The notes beneath the pieces were generated by a model. It did no database searches. It saw only the letters and a list, made by a program, of their open reading frames with translations, and was not told where the DNA came from. Below are positions 41,574 to 50,540 of a DNA stretch of 64,000 nucleotides, in pieces. The translations under genes and the position numbers were made by a program. This DNA is from Myxococcales bacterium (lineage in GTDB: Bacteria > Myxococcota > UBA727 > JABDBI01). The stretch lies in assembly GCA_023898405.1 (NCBI GenBank), contig CP060221.1, positions 1,503,501 to 1,567,500 on the forward strand, given 5' to 3'. Within the stretch, counting starts at the first letter, position 1; each line of letters starts with the position of its first letter.

Positions 41574-42743
41574 ATGCCAGATAAGGCTATCTATTTGGAC
41601 CATCACGCAACTACTCCGTTGGATAAAAGGGTTTTCAATAAAATGAAAACCTTTTTTTTATGTGAATTTGGTAATCCATCAAGCAGAACTCATGCTTATG
41701 GTTGGCGGGCGCTGGAGGCGGTTAATGAAGCCCGAAGACAAGTTGCCCAAGCGCTCAATGCAGATGCCCAGGAGATCATTTTTACTTCTGGTGCAACTGA
41801 AGCAAGCAACATGGCGATTAAAGGTTTTTTGTCACAAAAAAATCATAAGCAACAAATAATTACGTCTTCGATTGAACATCCTGCTACTTTTAATTCCATC
41901 AAATCCTTAGAACCAAATTATGCTCATGGAATTTTTTTGCAGCCTAAGTCAGATGGCATCATTGATCCTGCTCAATTTGAAAATGCCATTACAAAAAATA
42001 CTATTTTAGCTTCGTTTTTTTGGGTCAACAGTGAAATTGGCTCTATCAACAACATTAGAGAAATAGCATCTATCGCAAAGAAACATGGAGTGCTTTTGCA
42101 CTGTGATGCAGCTCAAGCCTTAGGTCGCCTTAAGATTGATTTAAAAGAACTTGATATCGATTTGATTTCACTGAGTGGCCATAAAATATACGGCCCAAAG
42201 GGTATAGGAGTGCTCTATATCAAGCACGAAATCAAGGAGCGTTTCCAGCCACTTTTACATGGGGGAGCACAGGAATGGAGTTTGCGTCCAGGTACGCTCA
42301 ATGTGCCAGGTATTGTTGGCATGGGTGAGGCTGCGCGTCTGAGTGTCTGTGACCTTGATAAAGAAGTCAAAAAAATCAAAGAACTACGAGATATTTTATG
42401 GGATAACCTTAGGGCTCTTTCCGATATATACCTCAATGGTAGTCTTGAGCATCGGGTCGCTGGCAATCTTAATGTGTCTTTCGCTGATATTGATGGTGAG
42501 GAACTTGTGTTGGCTCTTTGTAAACGAGTAGCCATATCTACTGGTTCTGCATGTTGTTCTCATGGTCCTTCGCGCGTATTGGAAGAGATCGGAGTTGCTC
42601 CTGAACTAAGGCAAGCGGCGATTCGTTTTGGCATAGGCCGTAGCAATAGCAAAGAAGAAATCCATGAGGTTTCTCAATTGGTTGTTGAAACAGTGAAAAA
42701 GCTGAGAGCACAAAATAAAAAGAAGCTTGTAAAATTGATTTGA
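41574..42743 (+). CDS. Cysteine desulfurase (NifS/IscS family)
   Basis: A 389-residue PLP enzyme that takes sulfur from cysteine to build Fe-S clusters. It has YLDHHATTPLDKRVF at the N-terminus, GATEASNMAIKGF, HCDAAQALGRL, the Schiff-base lysine in SLSGHKIYGPKGIG, and the mobile catalytic Cys loop in STGSACCSHGPSRVLEEIG. Group I (NifS/IscS) is indicated by that loop. It is followed 10 bases later by an A-type carrier, forming a small assembly unit. The upstream GGGAG site fits the start. Confidence 0.92.
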   Translation: MPDKAIYLDHHATTPLDKRVFNKMKTFFLCEFGNPSSRTHAYGWRALEAVNEARRQVAQALNADAQEIIFTSGATEASNMAIKGFLSQKNHKQQIITSSIEHPATFNSIKSLEPNYAHGIFLQPKSDGIIDPAQFENAITKNTILASFFWVNSEIGSINNIREIASIAKKHGVLLHCDAAQALGRLKIDLKELDIDLISLSGHKIYGPKGIGVLYIKHEIKERFQPLLHGGAQEWSLRPGTLNVPGIVGMGEAARLSVCDLDKEVKKIKELRDILWDNLRALSDIYLNGSLEHRVAGNLNVSFADIDGEELVLALCKRVAISTGSACCSHGPSRVLEEIGVAPELRQAAIRFGIGRSNSKEEIHEVSQLVVETVKKLRAQNKKKLVKLI

Positions 42744-42753
42744 GGTTTTTGTA

Positions 42754-43167
42754 ATGGATTTATTAAAAATTAAACGCAGAGGGGAAAGAAAAGCAAAGGT
42801 AGAAGATCCTTATGCTCTCGCTATTTTACCTCTCGAACCCAATGTCTTAGGCATTTCTGATCAAGCAGCGGCACGAATCGAATTTCTGCTTCAAGAAAAA
42901 AAACAAACTGAGCATTACCTGAGAGTCGCTATAAAAGGTGGTGGATGCTCAGGGCTCAGCATTCACTATCAATTCTGTGAAAAAAGTCGTGATTCTGATG
43001 TAATTTTTCAAAAAAATAATGCAAAAGTTTGCATTGATCCTAAATCTCTTTCTGTGCTGGGGGGAGCGACCCTGCATTTTCGTGAATATTTGGGCAGCGG
43101 TGAATTTTTATTGTTGAACAATCCTGCCGCCAAACAATGCTCATGCGGCCAGTCATTTTCTTTGTAA
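42754..43167 (+). CDS. A-type iron-sulfur cluster carrier (IscA/SufA/ErpA-like)
   Basis: A 137-residue protein with the three cysteines of A-type carriers: GGGCSGLSIHYQF and, at the end, QCSCGQSFSL. It accepts or delivers [2Fe-2S]/[4Fe-4S] clusters. An N-terminal extension of about 35 residues (basic, then EPNVLGISDQAA) precedes the conserved core. It pairs with the preceding desulfurase. No scaffold protein IscU, ferredoxin or HscAB is in the window. The stop codon directly abuts the palindromic repeat. Confidence 0.88.
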   Translation: MDLLKIKRRGERKAKVEDPYALAILPLEPNVLGISDQAAARIEFLLQEKKQTEHYLRVAIKGGGCSGLSIHYQFCEKSRDSDVIFQKNNAKVCIDPKSLSVLGGATLHFREYLGSGEFLLLNNPAAKQCSCGQSFSL

Positions 43168-43264
43168 TATCAATCCTGGGAAATTAGACCCTTTAATTTC
43201 TGAACGCCCGCAGCAAAGCGAGGACTAGGAAGAAATTAAAGGGTCTAATTTCCCAGGATTGATA
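43168..43264. repeat. Perfect palindromic repeat element with 33-bp arms
   Basis: 43168-43200 and 43232-43264 are exact reverse complements of each other (33 of 33), around a 31-base loop (43201-43231). RNA or single-stranded DNA would fold into a very stable hairpin. It starts at the base after the carrier gene stop. The loop recurs at 32064-32094 and the arms recur, degenerate, at 29176-29257. No ORF is present, so it is a non-autonomous, MITE/REP-like element family. Confidence 0.85.
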
Positions 43265-43397
43265 GTGCTCCAAAAATTTATCGAGACAGAGCTCTATCAA
43301 AATACAAAAATCAATATATTTTGACCTTAAAAACTTAAGTAAAAATAATGCGTTAAAAAATATTTAGCGCAGTAGTTGGGCTGACGCGGGAAATTTA

Positions 43398-45689
43398 ATG
43401 AGGAATAAAAAATTATTTTTATTATGCAATATCTTGTGTTTATTTCTCTTCACTGCCTGCAAAAATACCCGACCAATTGAGTTTTTCAATTCCGAAATAG
43501 AACCCCAGCCCAATGTAAAGCCCGCTCTTGGTAATGCGCGAAAAGTTTTAAAGCTTGCTTTAAATTTTTCCGAAGGGCTCAGTACAGTTGAAGAAGTTCA
43601 ACAAGAATTTAGTAAATTATCTGATACTCAAAAAAAACAACTCGCTATTAAAGAAATTGATGGTCAAAACTTTCTCTTAGCTATTAGCAAAGGTGGAATT
43701 TCACAAGAAATAGTTGAGATAGCAAAGCTTTTTCTTGCCAGTAATTCGAAAGAAATAAATGCTAAACTTCTGGCTAAAAATTCTTACAACACACCTTTTG
43801 ATTGTGTGCGCGCTCTTGAGTCGAGTGATGAGAAAAATCAACTTCTTGCTTTATATTTGGTAGCCCATCCTCACTTAGTGAATCACCTTAAAGACGAGCA
43901 CGATCAATTTGCTGCAGAAGAATTTAACAATTTGATCGAGTATATTGATGAAAATCAAATGGCAAATATTGCTCATTTGATTGAGTGGGACCATTTAAAA
44001 GTTTGGCTAGAGTGGGCCTACAATCCTTATGATCAAGATTGGTGGCATCAGCGCTTATTAAAAAACTTCGCAAAAATATATTGTTATGCTGGCGCGATCA
44101 AACAGTTAGAGATGCGCAGCCATCTACTATCTGAAGCTTATAGTGCTGACGTTGTCCGTGCTCAAAATAATCAGCCCTCACAAAACTTATTAGAGCTTTT
44201 GGATGTATTTCCTGAGCTTAAGCTTGATAAAAAAGTTGGTGAGGATACCTATCATCTCAGTAAAATACCTTTGGGTAACGGCAAACATTCTGGTCCGCTG
44301 CTTTATGTTATGAGCAAAAGATTGAGTGAAGAAATTTTTAATGGCGGTGAGCTCAATTGGAAATTTTTGAGAGTTCTCTCTGCCAAAATTAAAATTTTTC
44401 TTGAAGGCTCATATGAACACCATATTATTAATGAAAAATTCGGTATCCCTTTCAAAGAGAGCATTTTAGCGAGTATAGAAAATACAGGCCATTCAAGGCA
44501 ATGCGCAAAAATTTCACTCAATGCCTCGATTAAAAAAGAAGATATCTATAGAGAACTTTTGCTTATAAATTACAATGATGAACAAAAAGTATCTTCGAAA
44601 CTAAAAACTCTATTACAAGACTTTCTTAAAGAGAATGCCAATTTCGATGCAATTGCCAGCATCAATATTCGCCATCAAGATCATCAGTTAGGAGCTTTGC
44701 GCTATGGTGATTCTTTTTTTCATGCCCTTGTCAGGCTTAACAGCGATATTTTATTGCTAGAAGTAATTCGTCTATTTACTAAAAATCTGAACGACAGCAC
44801 TGCAATCATTTCTCAAGAAAATAGTGATGGTCATTCTGCTCTTGCTCTTCTCTCTGATCCTGATCGACCAGCTTCGTCTATCGATGAAGAACACTCCGAT
44901 ATTGTTCAGCATTTGTTGAGTGAAGTTTTAGAACATGGAGATGAAAATTCCTTAATGCATTCATTCAATGCACTTAAGGACTTTAATCTTTTGGCAGATT
45001 TTATTTACCAAAAGCGTCATTCGATCGTGCTCGGCCATGATAGACCCAAAAGCATGGCGTCTTTATTTGTGGCGCACTACAGTAATCACGCTGCAATCGA
45101 TGCAAAAGCTATGGCCAAAGCTCTAATTGAAACTGCGCTCAAAAATGATGGGATAGGCTCTATGCACAATGGCGTAGCATCGCTCATCAATCATGGTTTT
45201 TTTACTGCCCAGGCTCTGCAAACGAGAGGCTATCAACTTTTTGAGTCGGGAGTTTATGCTGGAGTACAAAATACATTGCTCTACGAAATATTTCTTCACG
45301 CTGCTGCAGAAAAAATTGTACAAGCCATCGCTCAAGCCTATCCCAACCATCCACATTATGCTCGGCGATATAGACAGACAAAAATTGCTCTTGATGCAAA
45401 AATACGTGGGAGCGGAGCATTCGGAATTCATGCTGCCGTAGGCAATTTTTGGGTGGCCAATAAAGCGATTGAATCCTTTGAAGGAGCGCTGTTAAAAGAT
45501 GAAATTTCGATAATGACTCGAGCCTTTAAGTCACAGCTCAGTGTGGCTGAATGGGGAGCGCTTTGTGGAGCACGCGCCAATGCCACATCAAATGACAAAA
45601 TGCTATGGGAGCTTTTATTGTTGGGCATAGCCGGCAAAGCAGTGAGCACAGAAGCTGAGGCACGAAGTCATCATTATTTAGATTATTAG
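43398..45689 (+). CDS. Large lipoprotein of unknown function
   Basis: A 763-residue lipoprotein with lipobox LFLFTAC (Cys21). The long mature part is helical and leucine-rich, with at least two ankyrin-like sentences (NSYNTPFDCVRALESSD; NSDGHSALALLSDPDRP). This gives an impression of a repeat solenoid, but no family is certain. The C-terminal third is Ala/His-rich (HAAAEKIVQAIAQAYPNHPH). It ends 3 bases before the convergent AGCS gene. It may be a cell-surface or periplasmic interaction protein. The palindromic repeat precedes it. Confidence 0.6.
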   Translation: MRNKKLFLLCNILCLFLFTACKNTRPIEFFNSEIEPQPNVKPALGNARKVLKLALNFSEGLSTVEEVQQEFSKLSDTQKKQLAIKEIDGQNFLLAISKGGISQEIVEIAKLFLASNSKEINAKLLAKNSYNTPFDCVRALESSDEKNQLLALYLVAHPHLVNHLKDEHDQFAAEEFNNLIEYIDENQMANIAHLIEWDHLKVWLEWAYNPYDQDWWHQRLLKNFAKIYCYAGAIKQLEMRSHLLSEAYSADVVRAQNNQPSQNLLELLDVFPELKLDKKVGEDTYHLSKIPLGNGKHSGPLLYVMSKRLSEEIFNGGELNWKFLRVLSAKIKIFLEGSYEHHIINEKFGIPFKESILASIENTGHSRQCAKISLNASIKKEDIYRELLLINYNDEQKVSSKLKTLLQDFLKENANFDAIASINIRHQDHQLGALRYGDSFFHALVRLNSDILLLEVIRLFTKNLNDSTAIISQENSDGHSALALLSDPDRPASSIDEEHSDIVQHLLSEVLEHGDENSLMHSFNALKDFNLLADFIYQKRHSIVLGHDRPKSMASLFVAHYSNHAAIDAKAMAKALIETALKNDGIGSMHNGVASLINHGFFTAQALQTRGYQLFESGVYAGVQNTLLYEIFLHAAAEKIVQAIAQAYPNHPHYARRYRQTKIALDAKIRGSGAFGIHAAVGNFWVANKAIESFEGALLKDEISIMTRAFKSQLSVAEWGALCGARANATSNDKMLWELLLLGIAGKAVSTEAEARSHHYLDY

Positions 45690-45692
45690 GCA

Positions 45693-46994
45693 TCATTTGT
45701 CATTGCGAAACACAAAGCTTGAAAGGGCGACCACTCCCACCATGTTGCATAAAAACATGAGATTGGTGGAGAAATCAGCAAGAAGCCAGATATTTTGGTC
45801 ATGTACATAGGCGCCAAAGGGAATCAACAAGATAAAAATTACTTGAAAACTGTTGACCCATTTTTTTCCTACTAAAAATTCTACAGCTCGATTGGCGCAA
45901 AAGTTCCATGTGAGAATTGTTGTGAAGGCAAAGAAAAATAACGTAATGCTCACTATGTGGCCAGCATATGAACTGCCAAAACCGATGCGAAATGCTTCCA
46001 TGCACATGGTGGTGCTTGGTAAGTGGGTGGCGTTGATAGCACCGGTAGTGATGAGTATGAGGCCAGTCATAGTGCACACAACCATGACGATGATGGGGGA
46101 GAGCACGCTTATAAGAGCTTGAGTATGACGGTTATCGTGACTTTTGCTGATGTCTCGTACTGCACCATGCAACATGGGGGCAAGGCCAAGCCCACAGTCG
46201 GTAGCAAAAAGCCCTCGATCAAAGCCAGAGCGCATAGCTTGTAAAATAGTAAAGCCTAAAAATCCTCCAGCTGCAGGAGTAGTGCCAAATGCTGAAGTGA
46301 TAATAAGTTGTATTGCAGAATTAATGTTGCTGCGGAAAAAAACTAAAACGATCAGGCATGTGCCAATATAAGCAAAAGCCATCAAGGGTACCAAGGCAGA
46401 GACAACATGAGAAAAACGTTTTAGGCCACCAAAAATTACACCGCCGACAAGAGCAGATAAAATTAGAGCAAAACCCAAAGGAGAAAGTTGCAAATCTTTT
46501 ATGGGCAGAGTTAGGGCATGTACTTGGACTAAATTTCCAACTGTTAATGCTGAGCTAATGGTGAATATGCAAAACAATGAAGCAAGTATCTTTGAGTGGA
46601 TTCCATATTTGAGGTAAAACATGGGGCCACCAACCCATTCATGTTCTTTATTTTGTTTTTGAAAATGCACCCCTAAAAAACAGCCGACATATTTGGTAGA
46701 TGCTGCCAAAATAGCCATGACCCACATCCACAGGAGAGCACCAGGTCCTCCAGTCATGAGGGCAACGGCAACTCCAGAAATATTTCCTGTGCCAAGGTTG
46801 CCTCCTAAAATTGCAGCCATTGCTCCAAAAGAAGAAATACTTCCTTTTTTTTCTTTGGTTGATAACAATAAAAAAGCTTGTTTAAGTTTTAATAACTGTA
46901 CCAGGCGTAAGCGGACCGTGAGGTAGCCACCCACCACTATGATTATGGGAAAAAGCAGACCAAGAGTAATAGCTTCTTTGATGGAATTGAGCAT
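45693..46994 (-). CDS. AGCS-family sodium:alanine (glycine) symporter
   Basis: A 433-residue transporter of about 11 hydrophobic helices, cotransporting Na+ with alanine or glycine. Family motifs are GGNLGTGNISGVAVAL, GGPGALLWMWVMAI, HEWVGGPMFYLKYG, GFDRGLFATDCGLGLAPML and LTWNFCANRAVEFLVG. ATG 46994 is preferred over the TTG two codons upstream. It is transcribed with doxX upstream (12-base gap). No riboswitch was seen before either gene. Confidence 0.88.
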   Translation of the reverse strand: MLNSIKEAITLGLLFPIIIVVGGYLTVRLRLVQLLKLKQAFLLLSTKEKKGSISSFGAMAAILGGNLGTGNISGVAVALMTGGPGALLWMWVMAILAASTKYVGCFLGVHFQKQNKEHEWVGGPMFYLKYGIHSKILASLFCIFTISSALTVGNLVQVHALTLPIKDLQLSPLGFALILSALVGGVIFGGLKRFSHVVSALVPLMAFAYIGTCLIVLVFFRSNINSAIQLIITSAFGTTPAAGGFLGFTILQAMRSGFDRGLFATDCGLGLAPMLHGAVRDISKSHDNRHTQALISVLSPIIVMVVCTMTGLILITTGAINATHLPSTTMCMEAFRIGFGSSYAGHIVSITLFFFAFTTILTWNFCANRAVEFLVGKKWVNSFQVIFILLIPFGAYVHDQNIWLLADFSTNLMFLCNMVGVVALSSFVFRNDK

Positions 46995-47006
46995 GTTCAA
47001 AAAAAC

Positions 47007-47393
47007 CTAGCGGATACCACGAAATAATTTATCTGCCGAATATGCACCAGGGCCACAGGCAAAAATTGTAGAAAAAGCCATTAAGTACAGGAAAGCCATT
47101 TCCTTTTTTTGAAAAGGATCTCCTCTGTGAATAACAAAGAATGCTACGCCCATGGCAAAAACCAAGGGGAAAGCAACATAGCGAGTGAAGAGCCCTATTA
47201 CCACCAAGAGGGCACAGAGAAATTCAGCGGAAAGGGTCAGCGAAAGACTTAAAGTAGATCCCAGTCCAAGAGGATCTGGAAAGCTATGCATCTGTTTAGA
47301 AAAAGCCAAAAGTTTCGGCAGGCCATGACGCAGCGCCATGGTAGTACCAAATCCAAGCCGCAAAATTAGCAGTCCTAAAGAATTAAAATCCAT
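47007..47393 (-). CDS. DoxX-family membrane protein
   Basis: A 128-residue protein with four hydrophobic helices, starting MDFNSLGLLILRLGFGTTMA followed by LRHGLPKLLAF. SLSLTLSAEFLCALLVVIGL, ARYVAFPL-type and MGVAFFVIHRGDPFQKKE segments match the DoxX/SURF4-like family. Some members are parts of quinone-linked thiosulfate oxidation and others of redox homeostasis. Here it is without typical partners, so its role is open. An AGGAG site precedes the start. It is followed by the AGCS transporter. Confidence 0.8.
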   Translation of the reverse strand: MDFNSLGLLILRLGFGTTMALRHGLPKLLAFSKQMHSFPDPLGLGSTLSLSLTLSAEFLCALLVVIGLFTRYVAFPLVFAMGVAFFVIHRGDPFQKKEMAFLYLMAFSTIFACGPGAYSADKLFRGIR

Positions 47394-47474
47394 TATGGCT
47401 CCTGTTTAAGGGAATTAGCTTCCTCATAGTGCAGTGAGACAGAATTGTAAGCATCAGAGCGTAGATTTTCTTTT

Positions 47475-49109
47475 CTATCCCAACAACAGTTGGTAATTTT
47501 GTTCCATTTGAATGAGTACGAGGGTAGAAAAATTCTGACTTAGTCTAATAGCCATATCTGTTTCGTAGTGATTGCCATCGATCAGTTTATCGGCAAGTTT
47601 TTCTGTAAAGTTTTTAGCAAAAATAACAAAATCTTTATCAAGGCATCCTGGTTTAGCAAAGAGCCTAAGCATTTCTTTGGATGAAATCTCAGCTAAGTGA
47701 TTGTGGTGCCCAAAAAAGCTGTTGACTAAAAAGCGAGCAAAAATCGAGGCATGACTTAGAGTAAAATTGTTTTTGAGCATGTCATTAGTGCAACCCAAAA
47801 TCTGTGGCCCAATAAAGAGAGAGCGAAATTTAATTTCATTGACGGCCTTAAGAGTCAGGTTTAGATCACTGAGCGAGGAAAAAAATCTCACTTCAAATTT
47901 ATTTGCATCAAGCAAACCTTCATAAAAACGTGGCTCGGCTAAAACAAGCGCCTGTGCTACTTCTCGTAATGGGGAATCGAGTCTGATAAAAGTATCTCCC
48001 ATCAGATAGTTTTCGCTGTTCTTTAGACTAAGAAGTAATTTTCGTAAGTTAGTGAGCGATGTTCGACCTACCCGTATCACATCTCTAATGGGGTTATCTA
48101 ACAAAATTTTATAAGCATTCTCGATTGATCCCTGGCAGGCTTGAAAAAGGCCAAGCTCGAGGAGAGATTTTACGTATGAAGCGGAAGATTTTATTAAACT
48201 TGTATCGCCAAAATCATCAATCAGAGATGCGTGCATATTGATGCTTATGTAAGCAAGAGAATCAAGAAAGTATTGTCTTTCTTTTTGAGAAGCATCATTA
48301 AAGGCTTGTTGTAAAAAAGGATAGTTATCGTCAAATTCATCTAAGAACGCCTTTGTGGCAATCTCAAGCGTTTGATTAAAATTCTTGCTGCCTTCTTCAT
48401 TGCATGAAGCATCAAGAGATTTTAATTGATTGGCACTGAGAGGAGCAAAAAACACGAGTCTTTCTTCTCTGGGTAAAATACCCATGTCAAGCATGCGGTT
48501 TTGTCTAAGGCGCAAGCTGGTTTCTTCCAAACCAGATGCAAGCTCAAAGCGAATATTTTCTAAAAGACCCAAAGCTCGTTTTAAATCTCGGCTGTACAAG
48601 GATTCTAAGTAGGCATGAAGCGATTGAGAAAGAGCTCGTTTTTCTTCACTACTGTCAAAACAGACAATAAAACGGCCGTCGGGCGACATGGAGTAAAGCT
48701 CTGAAAAATCGATAGGTTCTTCGCCGAGAGTCGTATCATAGATGCTGCTTGTCATTTTAAACATCAAAGCCAGAAGCTCGATATCGAGACCATGCATTTG
48801 ATTAACTGCTCTTTGGCTGTCCGCGGCAAAGAGGAGAGAAAAATAAGTTCCTGCCTTTTGAGTTTCAACGGCGTCGCTTTGCCAAATCTCTAGGTCTAAC
48901 CATTCTTGTACCTGCGAAGGACTGAGAAGCGCTATTAGATCCAGCGAGTCTTCGGCTCCAACTTCTCGTACGAGACCAATGATGTCATGAGCACTGAGAC
49001 TTCGGACTAACTCAAGCGGCTGCGGGCTATCGATAATAGTGCAAATTCGCTTTTTAGCTGAAACGCTTTGTTGGTGCTCAAAAGTATTGGGAGTAGAAAA
49101 TTTATTCAT
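47475..49109 (-). CDS. DUF6178-like protein
   Basis: A 544-residue soluble protein whose beginning (DIIGLVREVGAEDSLDLIAL, LSPSQVQEWLDLEIWQSD) resembles DUF6178 proteins known chiefly from deltaproteobacterial groups. Later segments are all-helical with GILPREERLVFFAP in the middle. No enzymatic motif is visible. The function of the family is unknown. Its presence is one of the few lineage hints in this window. The start is ATG 49109 with no clear ribosome site. Confidence 0.5.
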   Translation of the reverse strand: MNKFSTPNTFEHQQSVSAKKRICTIIDSPQPLELVRSLSAHDIIGLVREVGAEDSLDLIALLSPSQVQEWLDLEIWQSDAVETQKAGTYFSLLFAADSQRAVNQMHGLDIELLALMFKMTSSIYDTTLGEEPIDFSELYSMSPDGRFIVCFDSSEEKRALSQSLHAYLESLYSRDLKRALGLLENIRFELASGLEETSLRLRQNRMLDMGILPREERLVFFAPLSANQLKSLDASCNEEGSKNFNQTLEIATKAFLDEFDDNYPFLQQAFNDASQKERQYFLDSLAYISINMHASLIDDFGDTSLIKSSASYVKSLLELGLFQACQGSIENAYKILLDNPIRDVIRVGRTSLTNLRKLLLSLKNSENYLMGDTFIRLDSPLREVAQALVLAEPRFYEGLLDANKFEVRFFSSLSDLNLTLKAVNEIKFRSLFIGPQILGCTNDMLKNNFTLSHASIFARFLVNSFFGHHNHLAEISSKEMLRLFAKPGCLDKDFVIFAKNFTEKLADKLIDGNHYETDMAIRLSQNFSTLVLIQMEQNYQLLLG

Positions 49110-49165
49110 GAGGAAAATCTACATGAATGAAAATGTATGACAATGGGGAAAATATTTGACGATTT

Positions 49166-49194
49166 TTGGCTGGTTTTAGATTTTTGTGTAATAT
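49166..49194 (+). promoter_or_regulatory. Sigma-70-like promoter candidate
   Basis: TTGGCT (49166-49171), 17-base spacer, TAATAT (49189-49194), about 93 bases upstream of the binding-protein start. It is the best match to the -35/-10 pattern in the gap. Confidence 0.4.
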
Positions 49195-49286
49195 GTTTTT
49201 CGTGTAAATATTTAGGTGTTTTTATGTTTTTAATGCGATTTTTGTACTAAATTATTTATTGTTGTTTTTGTTTTGCGGTTTTATGT

Positions 49287-50540
49287 ATGAAAAAAATATT
49301 AATTATACTTGCAGTAATATCAATTTGGGGAAGTCTTGGGGGCTGTAATAAAAGCTCTGAAGCAGAAAATAAAAAAAAGATTAAAGTCGGAGTGTTACAC
49401 TCTGAAACTGGTTCAATGGCAACTGTAGAAAGGCCAGTTTTGGCAGCAACCTTACGAGCTATAGATGCAATCAACCAGGCCGGTGGGATTTTGGGAAGAA
49501 GTGTTGAAGCTGTAGTAAGAGATGGACGTTCAGATGAAAAATATTTTTCTCAAATGGCTAAAGAGCTGATTGAAAAAGAAAAAGTGTCAGCAATTTTTGG
49601 CTGCTGGACTTCTTCATCGCGAAAGGCTGTCAAAGAGGTCGTTGAAGATTATGCTCACCTTCTTATTTATCCTTTACAGTATGAAGGCGTAGAACAGTCG
49701 AAATATATATTTTACATTGGCATGACCGCAAATCAACAGATAATTCCTGCCATCGCCTGGATGATTAAACAAAATGGGCCAAAAGTGTATGTAGTTGGCA
49801 GCGATTATGTTTTTCCCCGTGTGGCATTTGAGATAATAAAAGATACATTAAAATCTTTTGATGGCCAGTTGGTCGGGTCTTCGTTCGTGCCTCTTGGTTC
49901 GAAAGATGTTCGACAGCCAATCGATGAAATCAAAAAACTAAAACCAGATGTAATTTTAAATCTTATTAATGGAGATACCAATCTGGTATTTTTCAGCGCG
50001 CTGCGTGAGCAGGGTATCACGCCAGATGTAATACCTACCATGTCATTTAGTATTACTGAAGAAGAAGTGAGGCTCTTGGGACACGGTTCAATGGTGGGTG
50101 ATTATACTACCTGGAGCTATTTTCAAAGCATCAAGAGCAAGGAAAATGTAGAGTTTCTTGATAGCCTAAAACAGGCAATCAATCCTGAGTTAAAAGTGTT
50201 TGACCCTATGGAGTCTGCATTCAGCGGTGTTCGCTTATGGCATCAAGCGGTTGTTTCAGCCAAAAGTTGGCAACCAGAAGATGTTCGTGAAGCGCTTAAA
50301 GGTCAGTCTCTATTGGCTCCTAGTGGTGTTATCTACATTGATCCAAATACTCAGCATGCATGGCGTACGATCAGAATAGCGCAGATAAATAACAAGGGAG
50401 ATTTCGGTGTCTTGTGGTCATCGCAAATGCCCATAGAGCCTGTTCCATTTATTTCGACACGGCCAAAGGAACAGTGGTCTAAATTGCTTGAAAATCTTTT
50501 CGAAGGCTGGGGTGGGCAATGGAGTTTAAAAATTCAATAA
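49287..50540 (+). CDS. Urea/amide-type periplasmic binding lipoprotein
   Basis: A 417-residue type I periplasmic binding protein, lipid-anchored at Cys20 (WGSLGGC). Its pattern KIKVGVLHSETGSMA, DAINQAGGILGRSVEAVVRD, SAIFGCWTSSSRKAV, PLQYEGVEQSKYIFYIGMTA and GDYTTWSYFQSI is that of UrtA/AmiC-like urea and short-amide binding proteins. No permease or ATPase gene follows. Instead the stop overlaps by 22 bases the next gene, a large membrane sensor/channel-like protein, so it probably works as a ligand receptor rather than in an ABC importer. The ligand is not known. Confidence 0.82.
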   Translation: MKKILIILAVISIWGSLGGCNKSSEAENKKKIKVGVLHSETGSMATVERPVLAATLRAIDAINQAGGILGRSVEAVVRDGRSDEKYFSQMAKELIEKEKVSAIFGCWTSSSRKAVKEVVEDYAHLLIYPLQYEGVEQSKYIFYIGMTANQQIIPAIAWMIKQNGPKVYVVGSDYVFPRVAFEIIKDTLKSFDGQLVGSSFVPLGSKDVRQPIDEIKKLKPDVILNLINGDTNLVFFSALREQGITPDVIPTMSFSITEEEVRLLGHGSMVGDYTTWSYFQSIKSKENVEFLDSLKQAINPELKVFDPMESAFSGVRLWHQAVVSAKSWQPEDVREALKGQSLLAPSGVIYIDPNTQHAWRTIRIAQINNKGDFGVLWSSQMPIEPVPFISTRPKEQWSKLLENLFEGWGGQWSLKIQ

